In this document: piece after piece, positions 1 through 7,095 of the stretch
How positions within the stretch are numbered: the stretch's first letter is position 1
How the letters are laid out: the number at the start of each line of letters is the position of its first letter
From: CAYTTR01 sp964440805
GTDB taxonomy: Bacteria; Acidobacteriota; Aminicenantia; Aminicenantales; Aminicenantaceae
Direction of reading: 5' to 3'
Length of the DNA: 15,452 bases
Assembly: GCA_964440805.1 (NCBI GenBank)
Contig: CAYTTR010000045.1
Location: 1-15,452 of the forward strand
Made by a program: the position numbers and the translations under genes
Notes under the pieces: model-generated
The model's database searches: none
Told to the model about the DNA's origin: nothing
Seen by the model: only the letters and a program-made list of their open reading frames with translations

Positions 1-1
1 T

Positions 2-193
2 GTGGTTTACATCAATCGCGATCATCCTTTGTTTAAAAGAGAGTCAAAAAAAGCCCTTACCTACGTGATGTACATAGCCCGCCTTATTACTCAGGAAATC
101 TCGCTGATGCATGAGACCAGAAGCCCGCGGTTGGCCTTCAACCGCCAGAGCAAGCTTCTTAAGGATGCTTTCTCAACAGACCTTTCTGAGTAG
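2..193 (+). CDS. C-terminal fragment of an unidentified protein
   Basis: This frame is open from the left edge of the window and stops at 191-193, so it is the 3' end of a gene that starts outside. The GTG at position 2 is unlikely to be the true start, because there is no room to see a ribosome binding site and the frame is open at the edge. About 63 residues are visible: charged and probably helical, with INRDHPLFKRES near the start and ARLITQEISLMHE in the middle. There is no signal peptide, membrane segment or cysteine. I do not recognise the family. The composition looks like a cytoplasmic protein tail and not like noise. The next gene on this strand is far away, so the transcript probably ends in the following non-coding stretch. 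Confidence 0.5.
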   Translation: MVYINRDHPLFKRESKKALTYVMYIARLITQEISLMHETRSPRLAFNRQSKLLKDAFSTDLSE

Positions 194-411
194 TAGACCA
201 GAAATAAACCATAATGTTCCAGGACTCAAAGATTTAAAAGAAAACTTTTTCCTTGGTTAAATAAAGAGGGCTAATCCGTCCCCATAATCTCTTCAGAGAA
301 CAGGAAAAATAGAGAAAAACTTCGGAACAAATTCCTTATTGGTTTCGATGATTCAGGAAAGTCCTCAACTTGCGTGACCAAATGTGAATCTTTTTTAAAG
401 CCAATCCCCCA

Positions 412-645
412 TTAAATTTTTCCTTTAAATTTGTTTAAAAGAGATACCATAAGACCACAATAGTCTTTCACTCTGGAGTAAATCATCTGAGCTACTTCTT
501 CCTTATAAGTATGAGAAGTATCCAAAAAACGGCTTAACTTGTTTATTATTAATAAATGTCTCGGTCCGACCCCGATATCCCGACGACCCCGATATCCGAC
601 CGATATAAATAGGCGGCCGGAATCAACCGGAATATGCAGATATAA
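412..645 (-). pseudogene. Start-less 77-codon open frame, possible gene remnant
   Basis: Between an in-frame stop at 646-648 and a stop at 412-414 the minus strand stays open for 77 sense codons, with no ATG or GTG near its beginning. The last ~48 residues look protein-like and helical: HLLIINKLSRFLDTS, then TYKEEVAQMIYSRVKDY, then CGLMVSLLNKFKGKI. The upstream third runs through the GATATCGGGGTCG repeat and reads GYRGRRDIGVGP, which may not have been coding originally. The simplest reading is the 3' remnant of a decayed gene. A chance open frame cannot be excluded. I cannot name the family. Confidence 0.3.
561..607. repeat. Short 17-bp-period tandem repeat with inverted ends
   Basis: The 14-mer CGACCCCGATATCC occurs at 567-580 and again exactly at 584-597, a period of 17, followed by a partial CCGATATA at 600-607. 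TCGGTC at 561-566 and GACCGA at 598-603 form inverted ends, and GATATC is itself palindromic, so the block can also fold. It is much more GC-rich than the flanking sequence, suggesting an inserted or amplified element. Confidence 0.6.
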
Positions 646-668
646 TTAGAATCACTGTTTGGATAAAT

Positions 669-1040
669 CTATTCTCCAATTACTTCTCTTATCTTATCTA
701 TCAGACTCTGAGGCTCAATAGGTTTTATCATGTACTCTATGACGTTATATCCTGAGATTTGCTGCTTGATCTCAGGTTCATCATAGCCAGTAATTATGAT
801 TATGGGAATGTTCCAGGTTTTGGTGGAAGAACTTAGTTTTTCCAGAGTATTTATTCCTCCTCCTGCCGGAAACCTTATGTCTAAGAGAATCAAGTCGGGC
901 TTTTCATGGAAGGCGAGACGCAACCCTTGAACTCCATCAAAAGCATTGACTACCTCGTAACCTGCTTCTGATAATTTTCGGCTTAAAAGAAGGGTGAGAA
1001 CCTTGTCATCATCAATTATCAGTATCTTTTTATTGGCCAT
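669..1040 (-). CDS. Single-domain response regulator (receiver domain only)
   Basis: This 123-residue protein is a complete CheY-like receiver domain with no output domain. The acidic pocket is D10-D12 (ILIIDDDK), the phosphoacceptor is D54 (LILLDIRFP), the switch threonine is T84 (IIIITGYD), and the conserved lysine is K106 followed by proline (MIKPIEP). These are the canonical positions for phosphorylation by a histidine kinase. Without a DNA-binding or enzymatic domain it should act by protein-protein contact or as a phosphorelay intermediate in the cytoplasm. No kinase is visible in the window. It follows the radical SAM gene on the same strand by 62 bp but has its own promoter-like boxes. 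No Shine-Dalgarno precedes the ATG. Confidence 0.92.
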   Translation of the reverse strand: MANKKILIIDDDKVLTLLLSRKLSEAGYEVVNAFDGVQGLRLAFHEKPDLILLDIRFPAGGGINTLEKLSSSTKTWNIPIIIITGYDEPEIKQQISGYNVIEYMIKPIEPQSLIDKIREVIGE

Positions 1041-1047
1041 TGTGTAA

Positions 1048-1076
1048 TATATATATCATGCATTAATAATTATCAA
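1048..1076 (-). promoter_or_regulatory. Sigma-70-type promoter of the response regulator, probably leaderless
   Basis: On the minus strand TTGATA (1071-1076) is separated by 17 bp from TATATA (1048-1053). Only 7 bp lie between the -10 box and the ATG at 1040, so transcription would begin at or next to the start codon. No GGAGG-like sequence lies in that gap, which supports a leaderless mRNA. The area is AT-rich, so chance matches are possible. Confidence 0.45.
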
Positions 1077-1102
1077 GCATTAGGTTAGCTCATATACTTT
1101 AT

Positions 1103-1852
1103 TTACTGATTTTTTATCTTCAGCCTCCTCTTTTTCAGATTTTCCGTAACAAAAGGGTAAGCTTCAAGAGTTTCCAATTCAAGCCTTGCTTTTATGCCCA
1201 TCTCTTCTAGCTTTTTCTTTAATTCCTCAATTTCTTCCGGATTAAAAAGATCAATCATCAGGGCGGGCCAGGTTCTTATCCCATTTTCTTCTAATGTTTT
1301 AAGTGCAGTAAAGGGATAGGAAAAAAATTTTCTCTGAGCCCCGGTGATTTTCTCAAAAGAGTCTTCGTCAGTTCCTTTAAGACATACCCTGATATTCAAA
1401 TTTGGAAAGCGGAGTTTTCCAATAAGCTCCGGTTTATATCCTAAAAAAAATCCATTGGTCTCCAAAACGAAGATGCTCCGGGGGACCTCTCTTAAGATAA
1501 GCTCAATCACTTTTTTCAAATGATCAAGTGAATTCTCCCCCAGAATTGGTTCTGCCCCGCTTATCCGAAACAGACGGAATCCTTTTTTCCTGGCAATCAG
1601 GAGAAGCTTGGCAGCCACCTGTTGAGGAGTGTAGAAATTCTTGAAGCGGTGCGGATTTAAATTACGGAAATAATTCCAGCAATAAGCACAGAGAAACTGG
1701 CATCCCACGGCATCTGCGGTGGCAATCCCTCCGTAATAGGGAGCCGGCCTGAATCTGTGGTAAGGCCTTTTTTCTCCTCTCATAACGGCAGATTCTACTT
1801 CCAAGGAGCGGCGGATGGGATTAAAAGGAAATTTCAAATTTTCTTCCGGCAT
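1103..1852 (-). CDS. Radical SAM protein
   Basis: This 249-residue protein has the canonical radical SAM cluster motif CX3CX2C at C51, C55 and C58 (GCQFLCAYCWNY), which binds the [4Fe-4S] cluster that cleaves S-adenosylmethionine. Downstream it has a GGE-like SAM-binding strand (RISGAEPIL, ~96-104) and an ETNG strand (~131-134), as in PFL-activase-like enzymes. There are no further cysteine clusters, so no SPASM domain or auxiliary clusters. The length fits a minimal radical SAM barrel. The substrate cannot be inferred: neighbours are a response regulator and, divergently, XdhC. The ATG at 1852 is preceded by a TATAAT at 8 bp and no Shine-Dalgarno. The family call is firm; the function is unknown. 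Confidence 0.9.
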   Translation of the reverse strand: MPEENLKFPFNPIRRSLEVESAVMRGEKRPYHRFRPAPYYGGIATADAVGCQFLCAYCWNYFRNLNPHRFKNFYTPQQVAAKLLLIARKKGFRLFRISGAEPILGENSLDHLKKVIELILREVPRSIFVLETNGFFLGYKPELIGKLRFPNLNIRVCLKGTDEDSFEKITGAQRKFFSYPFTALKTLEENGIRTWPALMIDLFNPEEIEELKKKLEEMGIKARLELETLEAYPFVTENLKKRRLKIKNQ

Positions 1853-1860
1853 AATTTTTT

Positions 1861-1889
1861 ATTATACATTGATTTGCTTTTATAAATAA
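1861..1889 (-). promoter_or_regulatory. Possible promoter of the radical SAM gene
   Basis: A perfect TATAAT (1861-1866, minus strand) lies 8 bp before the ATG at 1852. A weak -35 (TTATTT, 1884-1889) sits 17 bp further up. The position implies a leaderless transcript. The -35 match is poor and the sequence is AT-rich, so this is tentative. Confidence 0.35.
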
Positions 1890-1972
1890 AAAAGACAACA
1901 ATTGCTGATACAACCCTTGTTTTTGTCAAAGGTATACTTTTTACCTTTACTCATGGATATACATCCTTTAAC

Positions 1973-2035
1973 CAGTTATACCTGATAAACGAGATAAGCC
2001 GGATAAACCCAACAAACGCTATAAACGCTATTAAC
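1973..2035. repeat. Degenerate 9-bp tandem repeat array, consensus NNNATAAAC
   Basis: Seven consecutive nonamers can be laid out without gaps: CAGTTATAC, CTGATAAAC, GAGATAAGC, CGGATAAAC, CCAACAAAC, GCTATAAAC, GCTATTAAC. The last six positions follow ATAAAC while the first three vary. A second block with the same period and consensus lies at 11698-11742. The array is non-coding and sits between divergent genes. Confidence 0.65.
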
Positions 2036-2108
2036 TCTTCCTTCCTGTCTAGCTCGTCTCGCTTTTTCCAACAGTCTGAACAGACTCTATTATTGTTTTT
2101 CTTCAGGG

Positions 2109-2149
2109 AAAGGGGTGTCCCTTTGGGGAACGTCCCCCCTTTTCTTTTT
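2109..2149 (+). terminator. Terminator-like hairpin in the xdhC leader
   Basis: AAAGGGG (2109-2115) pairs with CCCCTTT (2136-2142), with an inner TCCC/GGGA stem (2118-2121 with 2126-2129), followed by a T-rich run to 2149. On the + strand this has the form of an intrinsic terminator. It ends 49 bp before the xdhC ATG with no gene close upstream on that strand, so it could be an attenuator, an insulator or a REP-like palindrome. Confidence 0.4.
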
Positions 2150-2198
2150 GGCTTGAAGAAAACGTGGTTTTTTTATATTCTCCAGAAGAAAGGCTACT

Positions 2199-3269
2199 AT
2201 GAAAAATATCTATCAGCACCTTCTCTCACGCTTGGAAAGAAAAGAGCCGGTTGCTTTGGCTACCATTATCAACAGTCACGGGTCAACTCCCCAGGTTCCG
2301 GGCTCATCAGCTATAATTTCTGAGGAAGGCCTTCTTGAGGGAACCCTGGGTGGAGGCCCACTGGAATTCGATATCCAGGAGAAAACCAAGGAGGCTTTAA
2401 AAAAGCAGCAAAACCAACTGGTAAAATACAATTTAAATGCCGGTATCTCCGCCGTTAACGAACCTATTTGCGGCGGCGCTGTGGATATATTGATAAATTC
2501 ACAACCTGAAATTCACCGCCGGACTTGGGAAAAAATGAATCTCTCCCTTAAGAAAAGAAAGCCGGGCATCCTGGCTACGGTTATAAAAAGCTCTGGCTCC
2601 AATGATTTAAACGTAAGCAGAATATGGGCTGAAGAAAAATCTTTTTCAGAATTAACCAAAACTCTTCAACTAAAAAAAGATAAAATCTCGCATCCATTTG
2701 CAAGAGGAGTATCAACCCTCCTTCCGGAAGAAAATACTCATCTCCTGGAAAAATCCGACCGGCCGGTTGTTTTTTTTGAACCGGTTTTTCCATTAAAGAG
2801 GCTGCTTATTGCCGGGGCCGGTCATGTGGGAAAAGCAACGGCCCATCTGGGAAGCTTCCTGGGATTTGAAGTAACTGTTCTTGACGACCGGCCTGAATTT
2901 GCCAACAAAGAAAGAATCCCGGAAGCAGATAACTTCATTGTAGAAGATATTGCCGCCGGAATTAAAAATTTTTTAATTGACCAAGACACTTACATAGTTA
3001 TTGTAACCAGAGGACACCAGAAGGATGCACAAGCCTTGAGAGAGTGCGTTGTCTCAAAGGCAGCTTATGTGGGAATGATTGGAAGCTTGAGAAAAGTCGC
3101 TTTAATGAAGGAAAAATTTCTGAAAGAAGGCTGGGCCACACCGGAGCAATGGGAAAAAGTGTATGCTCCTATCGGTTTGGAAATAGGGTCAAAAACAGTG
3201 GAAGAAATCGCTCTGAGCATTGCCGCCCAGCTTGTCCAGATAAGATGCCGGCAGAGGCAAGGGCAATGA
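2199..3269 (+). CDS. xdhC: XdhC/CoxI-family molybdenum cofactor chaperone
   Basis: This 356-residue protein has both XdhC family domains. The N-terminal XdhC_CoxI region carries ALATIINSHGSTPQVPGSSAII and EGTLGGGPLEFDI (~20-60), and a Cys-bearing segment EPICGGAVDILI follows. The C-terminal Rossmann domain begins at RLLIAGAGHVGKATA (~200) with VTVLDDRPEFA and continues to AYVGMIGSLRK and APIGLEIGSKTVEEIALSI. XdhC proteins bind sulfurated molybdenum cofactor and insert it into xanthine dehydrogenase-family enzymes; PaoD is the E. coli homologue serving PaoABC. The start is supported by AGAAAGG five bases before the ATG. Its last codons overlap the cytidylyltransferase start (ATGA), indicating translational coupling. 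The clients are almost certainly the convergent subunits downstream. Confidence 0.93.
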   Translation: MKNIYQHLLSRLERKEPVALATIINSHGSTPQVPGSSAIISEEGLLEGTLGGGPLEFDIQEKTKEALKKQQNQLVKYNLNAGISAVNEPICGGAVDILINSQPEIHRRTWEKMNLSLKKRKPGILATVIKSSGSNDLNVSRIWAEEKSFSELTKTLQLKKDKISHPFARGVSTLLPEENTHLLEKSDRPVVFFEPVFPLKRLLIAGAGHVGKATAHLGSFLGFEVTVLDDRPEFANKERIPEADNFIVEDIAAGIKNFLIDQDTYIVIVTRGHQKDAQALRECVVSKAAYVGMIGSLRKVALMKEKFLKEGWATPEQWEKVYAPIGLEIGSKTVEEIALSIAAQLVQIRCRQRQGQ

Positions 3270-3850
3270 AGATTTCAGCCTTGATTCCGGCAGCAGGCGA
3301 ATCGCGGCGCATGGGGAAGGCCAAAATGCTTCTTCCTTTCAGGGGAAAAACCGTTATCGAAACCGTCATCAAAAATGTCGTCTCTTCGCAAATTGATGAA
3401 ACCTGGGTTGTGCTGGGTGCCGGAGCCGGGGAAATTGAGAAAATTATCGCTCCCTGGCCGGTCCATATTACCCGAAATCCTCACTATAAAAAGGGAATGC
3501 TCTCCTCAATCCAATGGGGAGTTCACCAGCTTTCCAGGGATACGGAGGCCATTTTAATTTGCTTAGGAGACCAGCCCTCAATTCCTGCGGAAACAATTAA
3601 TGCCGTAATATCAGGTTACAAAAGTTCAAAAAAAGGAATCATTGTTCCGGTCTTTAAAGGAAAAAGGGGGCACCCGGTTTTAATCGACCTCAAATACAGG
3701 AAAAAAATCTATCAGCTTGAGCCAGAAATAGGCCTAAGGCAGCTTGTTTATTCTCATCCCGCCGATACTATGGAAGTGGAAGTAGAGACAGAGGCTATTC
3801 TCCGGGATATTGATACAGACGACGATCACCAAAAGGAAATGAAAAAGTAA
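3266..3850 (+). CDS. mocA: MocA/MobA-type molybdenum cofactor nucleotidyltransferase
   Basis: This 194-residue NTP transferase (MobA-like fold) starts at the ATG at 3266, which overlaps the xdhC stop as ATGA. The frame is open further upstream, but the N-terminal motif (ALIPAAGESRRMGKAKMLLPF) begins right after this ATG, so a longer start is not credible. The GDQP motif (ICLGDQPSIP) and GHPVLI are typical of CTP:molybdopterin cytidylyltransferases, which make the MCD form of the cofactor used by bacterial xanthine dehydrogenase-family enzymes such as PaoABC. GTP specificity (MobA-like) is less likely given the coupling to XdhC and the nearby molybdo-flavoenzyme. It ends 9 bp from the convergent FAD subunit gene. 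Confidence 0.88.
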   Translation: MKISALIPAAGESRRMGKAKMLLPFRGKTVIETVIKNVVSSQIDETWVVLGAGAGEIEKIIAPWPVHITRNPHYKKGMLSSIQWGVHQLSRDTEAILICLGDQPSIPAETINAVISGYKSSKKGIIVPVFKGKRGHPVLIDLKYRKKIYQLEPEIGLRQLVYSHPADTMEVEVETEAILRDIDTDDDHQKEMKK

Positions 3851-3859
3851 TTGACCCGG

Positions 3860-4840
3860 TTAATTTGCTCCAACTGCCAGGCCGGCTCTTACCACTGCCG
3901 TTTCCACCAGATCCAGCTTATACTCATTATCGCTTAACGGCCGGGCGTCCTTTAGGCTTTCTTTTACCGCTTGGCGGACTAACTGTTCAGTGATTTTCTT
4001 TCCTTTAATTTCTTCCTCTGCTTTCTCCAGTCTCCAGGGAACCGGTGCCACCCCTCCCAGAACTATCCGCAAATCTTCGGCTGCTCCATTTTCTACCTTC
4101 ATCCAAACAGCGGCAGAGACTACAGCAAAATCCCAGGTCCCCCTCTCTTTTAGTTTCAGATAGATAGAACGGTGCCCGTTCCGGTATAGGGGAACTCGGA
4201 TTTCTTTAAGAAGTTCATTCGGTTGAAGAACATTTTCCCGTCTGATATCTACTCTGGGTAAGGTGAAAAACTCTGAAAGAGGAAGACTTCTCTCCCCTTG
4301 GGTGGAACTTATGGTCGCTTCTGCTTTTAAAGCAATCAAAATGGGAGCAAGATCAGAAGGATGAACTATATAACAAATCCCCCCTCCAAATACGGCATGG
4401 TATTTGTTTCTTCCCTGAACTGCATAACAGCGGCTTCCTCCTTTCTTCCGGCAAACAGCCGCTGCATCCCGGTAATACCAGCAGCGGGGCCTCTGGCAGA
4501 GATTTCCTCCCACTGTTCCCATGTTCCTTAATTGAGGTGTAGCTATAGACCAAAGGGCTTGATTAAGTCCTGGGAAATTATCGGCCAGGCCCGGATATTC
4601 CGCCAATTCATTGAGTGTGGTCAGGGCTCCTATTTTTAGAAAATCGTCTTCTTTTCTGATATAAGATAAATCTCTCAGATTTTTAAGATCAATAATCGCT
4701 TCAGGTTCATTTACTCCCTGTTTCATTTCTCCCAGAAGGTCGGTTCCGCCGGCAAGAAGAGCTACGCCGTCTCTTTTCTCGGCCAGAAAAGAGGTTACTT
4801 TTCTTAGAGTCCGGGGTTGGGCTATTTTGAAGTTTTTCAT
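3860..4840 (-). CDS. FAD-binding subunit of a xanthine dehydrogenase-family oxidoreductase
   Basis: This 326-residue protein matches the medium (FAD) subunit. FAD_binding_5 motifs are LLAGGTDLLGEMK (~29-40) and TPQLRNMGTVGGNLCQ (~101-116), and the C-terminal CO_deh_flav_C-like domain carries LGGVAPVPWR (~261-270). It would take electrons from the [2Fe-2S] subunit. An insertion after GGNLC carries C115, C120, C130, C138 and C156 (PRCWYYR, VCRKKGGSRCYA, GICYIVHPSD). PaoB and the 4-hydroxybenzoyl-CoA reductase beta subunit carry an extra [4Fe-4S] cluster in a corresponding insertion, so an extra cluster is plausible but inferred. The ATG overlaps the stop of the molybdenum subunit (ATGA) with GGAG upstream, so the two are coupled. 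Confidence 0.92.
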   Translation of the reverse strand: MKNFKIAQPRTLRKVTSFLAEKRDGVALLAGGTDLLGEMKQGVNEPEAIIDLKNLRDLSYIRKEDDFLKIGALTTLNELAEYPGLADNFPGLNQALWSIATPQLRNMGTVGGNLCQRPRCWYYRDAAAVCRKKGGSRCYAVQGRNKYHAVFGGGICYIVHPSDLAPILIALKAEATISSTQGERSLPLSEFFTLPRVDIRRENVLQPNELLKEIRVPLYRNGHRSIYLKLKERGTWDFAVVSAAVWMKVENGAAEDLRIVLGGVAPVPWRLEKAEEEIKGKKITEQLVRQAVKESLKDARPLSDNEYKLDLVETAVVRAGLAVGAN

Positions 4841-7095
4841 TGCCCTGTCTCCTTTCTTTTCAAGGCCGCCAGAACCTTATCCTGTGTCATGGGAATCTCT
4901 CCCGGATGAATGCCGATAGCATTAAAAACGGCATTAGCCACTGCGGCTGAAGCAGGGATCCGGGGAGGCTCACCCAGACCTTTGTTTCCCATGATGTTAA
5001 TCCGGGGGTCCACCATGTCCACAAAGATAATATCTATCTCCGGTACATCCCGGGAAGTGACGATTTTATAATCGCTTAAATTGGGATTAACCAGATTTCC
5101 GGTTGCCTCATCCATTATCCTCTGTTCATAAAGGGCTGTACTGACTCCTTGAATAACTCCCCCGATAACCTGGCTCTCGGCCGTTTGCCTATTTATAACC
5201 CGGCCGATCTCATGGGCAGCCGCTACTTTAAGAACTTTTATCCGGCCGGTTTCCGTATCCGCTTCCACTTCGGCAAAATGGGCGCCGAATGTGTTATAGG
5301 CATATTCTGAAGGCCGCCCTCCATATTCTCCGTGAAAAACTTTCTCCCGGCGGAGCTCACCTGTCAATTCCTTAAAAGAGACGAAGCGGGAAGGTTCTGG
5401 TACAGAAAAAAACTTGCCTCCTTCGGCCATAATTTTATCCGGCTCTACTTCCATTTTTTGTGCGGCAGCTTTTTTCAAGAACTCCAGGGCCTGCAAAGCA
5501 GCATCTCTTACAGCAGGCGCCACCGAAGGAGTAGTAGTGCTGCCACCGGACGAACCGCACCAAGGGTAATCTGTGCTTCCGATTTTAACAGTGACCTCTT
5601 TAGGCTTCAACCCGAGAGTATCAGCCGCTATGGTGGCCATATAAGTCCTGGTGCCGGTGCCCAAGTCCTGGGTGCCGCAAATCACTTCCACACTTCCGTC
5701 AGGATGAAGCTTAAGGTCGGCCAAGGTTCCGGGCCGTCCTACTCCCCACCATATTTGGCTGGCCATGCCCATTCCCCGCTTGATTTTTCCTTGGCCTTCT
5801 CCTGGTTTTTTATTCCTCCGGTTCCAGCCGATTTTTTCTGCTCCCAGTTTGTAACATTGATCCAAACCTTTGGTGGAATAAGGAATTCCGGTGTCCCCTT
5901 CGTTTTTGATGCTGTAATTTTTCATTCTCAGTTGAAGGGGATCAAGCCCGGCTTCGGCTGCCAGTTCCTCAAGAAATCCTTCCAAAGCAAAAGTACCCTG
6001 CACATGTCCCGGAGCTCTGGTAGGACGGGAGGCTCCGGTATTGGTGTAGACGGTAAATTCTTCTACTTTTAAATGGGGACATTTATAAACATCGATTATG
6101 GGTTCGGAGCAACGGTCTCCTCGGCGCACTCCTCCTGAAGTGTAGTTTTTAAGGTAAAGAGCAGTGAGGGTTCCGTCTTTTTTAATACCTCCTTTGATTG
6201 TTTGCCAGGAAGAAGGACGGTTTCCCACGCAAAGAGAATTTTCTTTTCTGGAAAGAGCAATTTTAACCGGCCGGCCTGTTTTTCTGGCCAGCAAAGCAGC
6301 CACTACAGTCTGATCATTTAAACCCAGTTTACTGCCGAATCCTCCTCCCATATATTCCTTGATAACCCTGACTTTACTGGCCGGCATTTCCAGAATCCGG
6401 GCCAGACCGTCCCGAACTCCAAATATGGCCTGGGTAGAATCCCACACTTCCAGTCTGTCTCCTACCCACCGGGCAACACTGCTGTGGGTTTCAGCCGGAT
6501 GGTGAATTTCAATGGCTGTGTTGTAGGTTCTTTCTAAAATAAGCTCGGCTTCCTGGAATCCCTTCTCTATATCTCCCCGGGAATATTCATTAAATAAACT
6601 TACATTAGGTTCATTATGTACTTGAGGAGCATCTTTTTCCATGGCTTTTTCCACTGTTACTACATGAGGAAGCTCTTTGTACTCAACTTTGATTTGAGCC
6701 AGGGCATCCAGGGCGGTTTTTTCATCGACGGCTGCTACTGCCGCCACCTGGTCGCCGGCAAACTTAATTTTTCCTTCTTTTAGCTTGAGCGCTGCTTTAA
6801 CTCCGGGTATTTCCTGAGCTTGGCTTAGCTCTACCGAGACCATTTCAGCACAGGCATAAGGACAGCGAAGAATCTTTCCCCACAGCATACCTTTGAGCTG
6901 TATATCCTGGGTGAAACCGGCTGTACCGGTAACTATTTTCTTCCCGTCTATTCGCGGAGTATGTTTACCCACTATTTTGAATTCATCTTTTTCCGGAGAA
7001 GGAGTAATCTCTTTTTCCTGAACCGGTTTATCCCGGAATTCTTCGATATACAAAAGATTGGGGTCGACAGTATCAACAGAATATTTTTTTTTCAT
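4837..7095 (-). CDS. Molybdopterin-binding catalytic subunit, xanthine dehydrogenase/aldehyde oxidoreductase family
   Basis: This 752-residue large subunit shows the a/b-hammerhead region (KHTPRIDGKKIVTG to AVDEKTALDAL) and then the molybdopterin-binding domains. Visible signatures are YMGGGFGSKLG, ALSRKENSL, RAPGHVQGTFALEGF, GTQDLGTGTRTY, GSSGGSTTT and the C-terminal GLGEPP, whose glutamate (about E709) is the conserved base that activates the Mo-bound hydroxide. The substrate (aldehyde, purine or another heterocycle) cannot be settled from motifs; the overall similarity to PaoABC favours an aldehyde. There is no signal peptide of its own, so export would depend on the Tat-bearing small subunit. 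The start abuts the preceding stop (TAAATG) with GGAGG six bases upstream. Confidence 0.94.
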   Translation of the reverse strand: MKKKYSVDTVDPNLLYIEEFRDKPVQEKEITPSPEKDEFKIVGKHTPRIDGKKIVTGTAGFTQDIQLKGMLWGKILRCPYACAEMVSVELSQAQEIPGVKAALKLKEGKIKFAGDQVAAVAAVDEKTALDALAQIKVEYKELPHVVTVEKAMEKDAPQVHNEPNVSLFNEYSRGDIEKGFQEAELILERTYNTAIEIHHPAETHSSVARWVGDRLEVWDSTQAIFGVRDGLARILEMPASKVRVIKEYMGGGFGSKLGLNDQTVVAALLARKTGRPVKIALSRKENSLCVGNRPSSWQTIKGGIKKDGTLTALYLKNYTSGGVRRGDRCSEPIIDVYKCPHLKVEEFTVYTNTGASRPTRAPGHVQGTFALEGFLEELAAEAGLDPLQLRMKNYSIKNEGDTGIPYSTKGLDQCYKLGAEKIGWNRRNKKPGEGQGKIKRGMGMASQIWWGVGRPGTLADLKLHPDGSVEVICGTQDLGTGTRTYMATIAADTLGLKPKEVTVKIGSTDYPWCGSSGGSTTTPSVAPAVRDAALQALEFLKKAAAQKMEVEPDKIMAEGGKFFSVPEPSRFVSFKELTGELRREKVFHGEYGGRPSEYAYNTFGAHFAEVEADTETGRIKVLKVAAAHEIGRVINRQTAESQVIGGVIQGVSTALYEQRIMDEATGNLVNPNLSDYKIVTSRDVPEIDIIFVDMVDPRINIMGNKGLGEPPRIPASAAVANAVFNAIGIHPGEIPMTQDKVLAALKRKETGQ

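Larger units (their letters stand above)
194..668. other. Intergenic stretch with a decayed ORF and a short tandem repeat
   Basis: This stretch has no intact gene. It holds a start-less open frame on the minus strand (412-645) and a 17-bp-period tandem repeat (567-607), both listed separately. From 194 to 411 I see only AT-rich sequence with no clear promoter, terminator or RNA gene. Confidence 0.5.
1853..2198. other. Divergent intergenic region between radical SAM gene and xdhC
   Basis: This 346-bp region separates divergent genes. It holds the radical SAM promoter candidate, a degenerate 9-bp tandem array and a GC-rich hairpin with a T tract, each listed separately. A TATATT box near 2174-2179, about 20 bp before the xdhC ATG, could serve as the xdhC -10, but no convincing -35 is seen at proper spacing. 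Confidence 0.5.

Noticed and set aside
1973..2035. CRISPR array
   Set aside because: Units are 9 bp and degenerate with no spacers; no cas genes in the window.
2040..2198. Moco riboswitch before xdhC
   Set aside because: The hairpin here is short and terminator-like, and I cannot trace the multi-helix Moco aptamer in the leader.
2093..2323. 76-aa + strand ORF overlapping the start of xdhC
   Set aside because: It runs through the hairpin and T tract and then out of frame into xdhC; no ribosome binding site and no protein-like sequence.
3044..3265. Longer N-terminal start for the cytidylyltransferase
   Set aside because: The extension only re-reads the xdhC 3' end in another frame; the family motif begins right after the ATG at 3266.
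5332..6072. 246-aa + strand ORF
   Set aside because: Antisense shadow of the molybdenum subunit, which has strong family motifs on the other strand.
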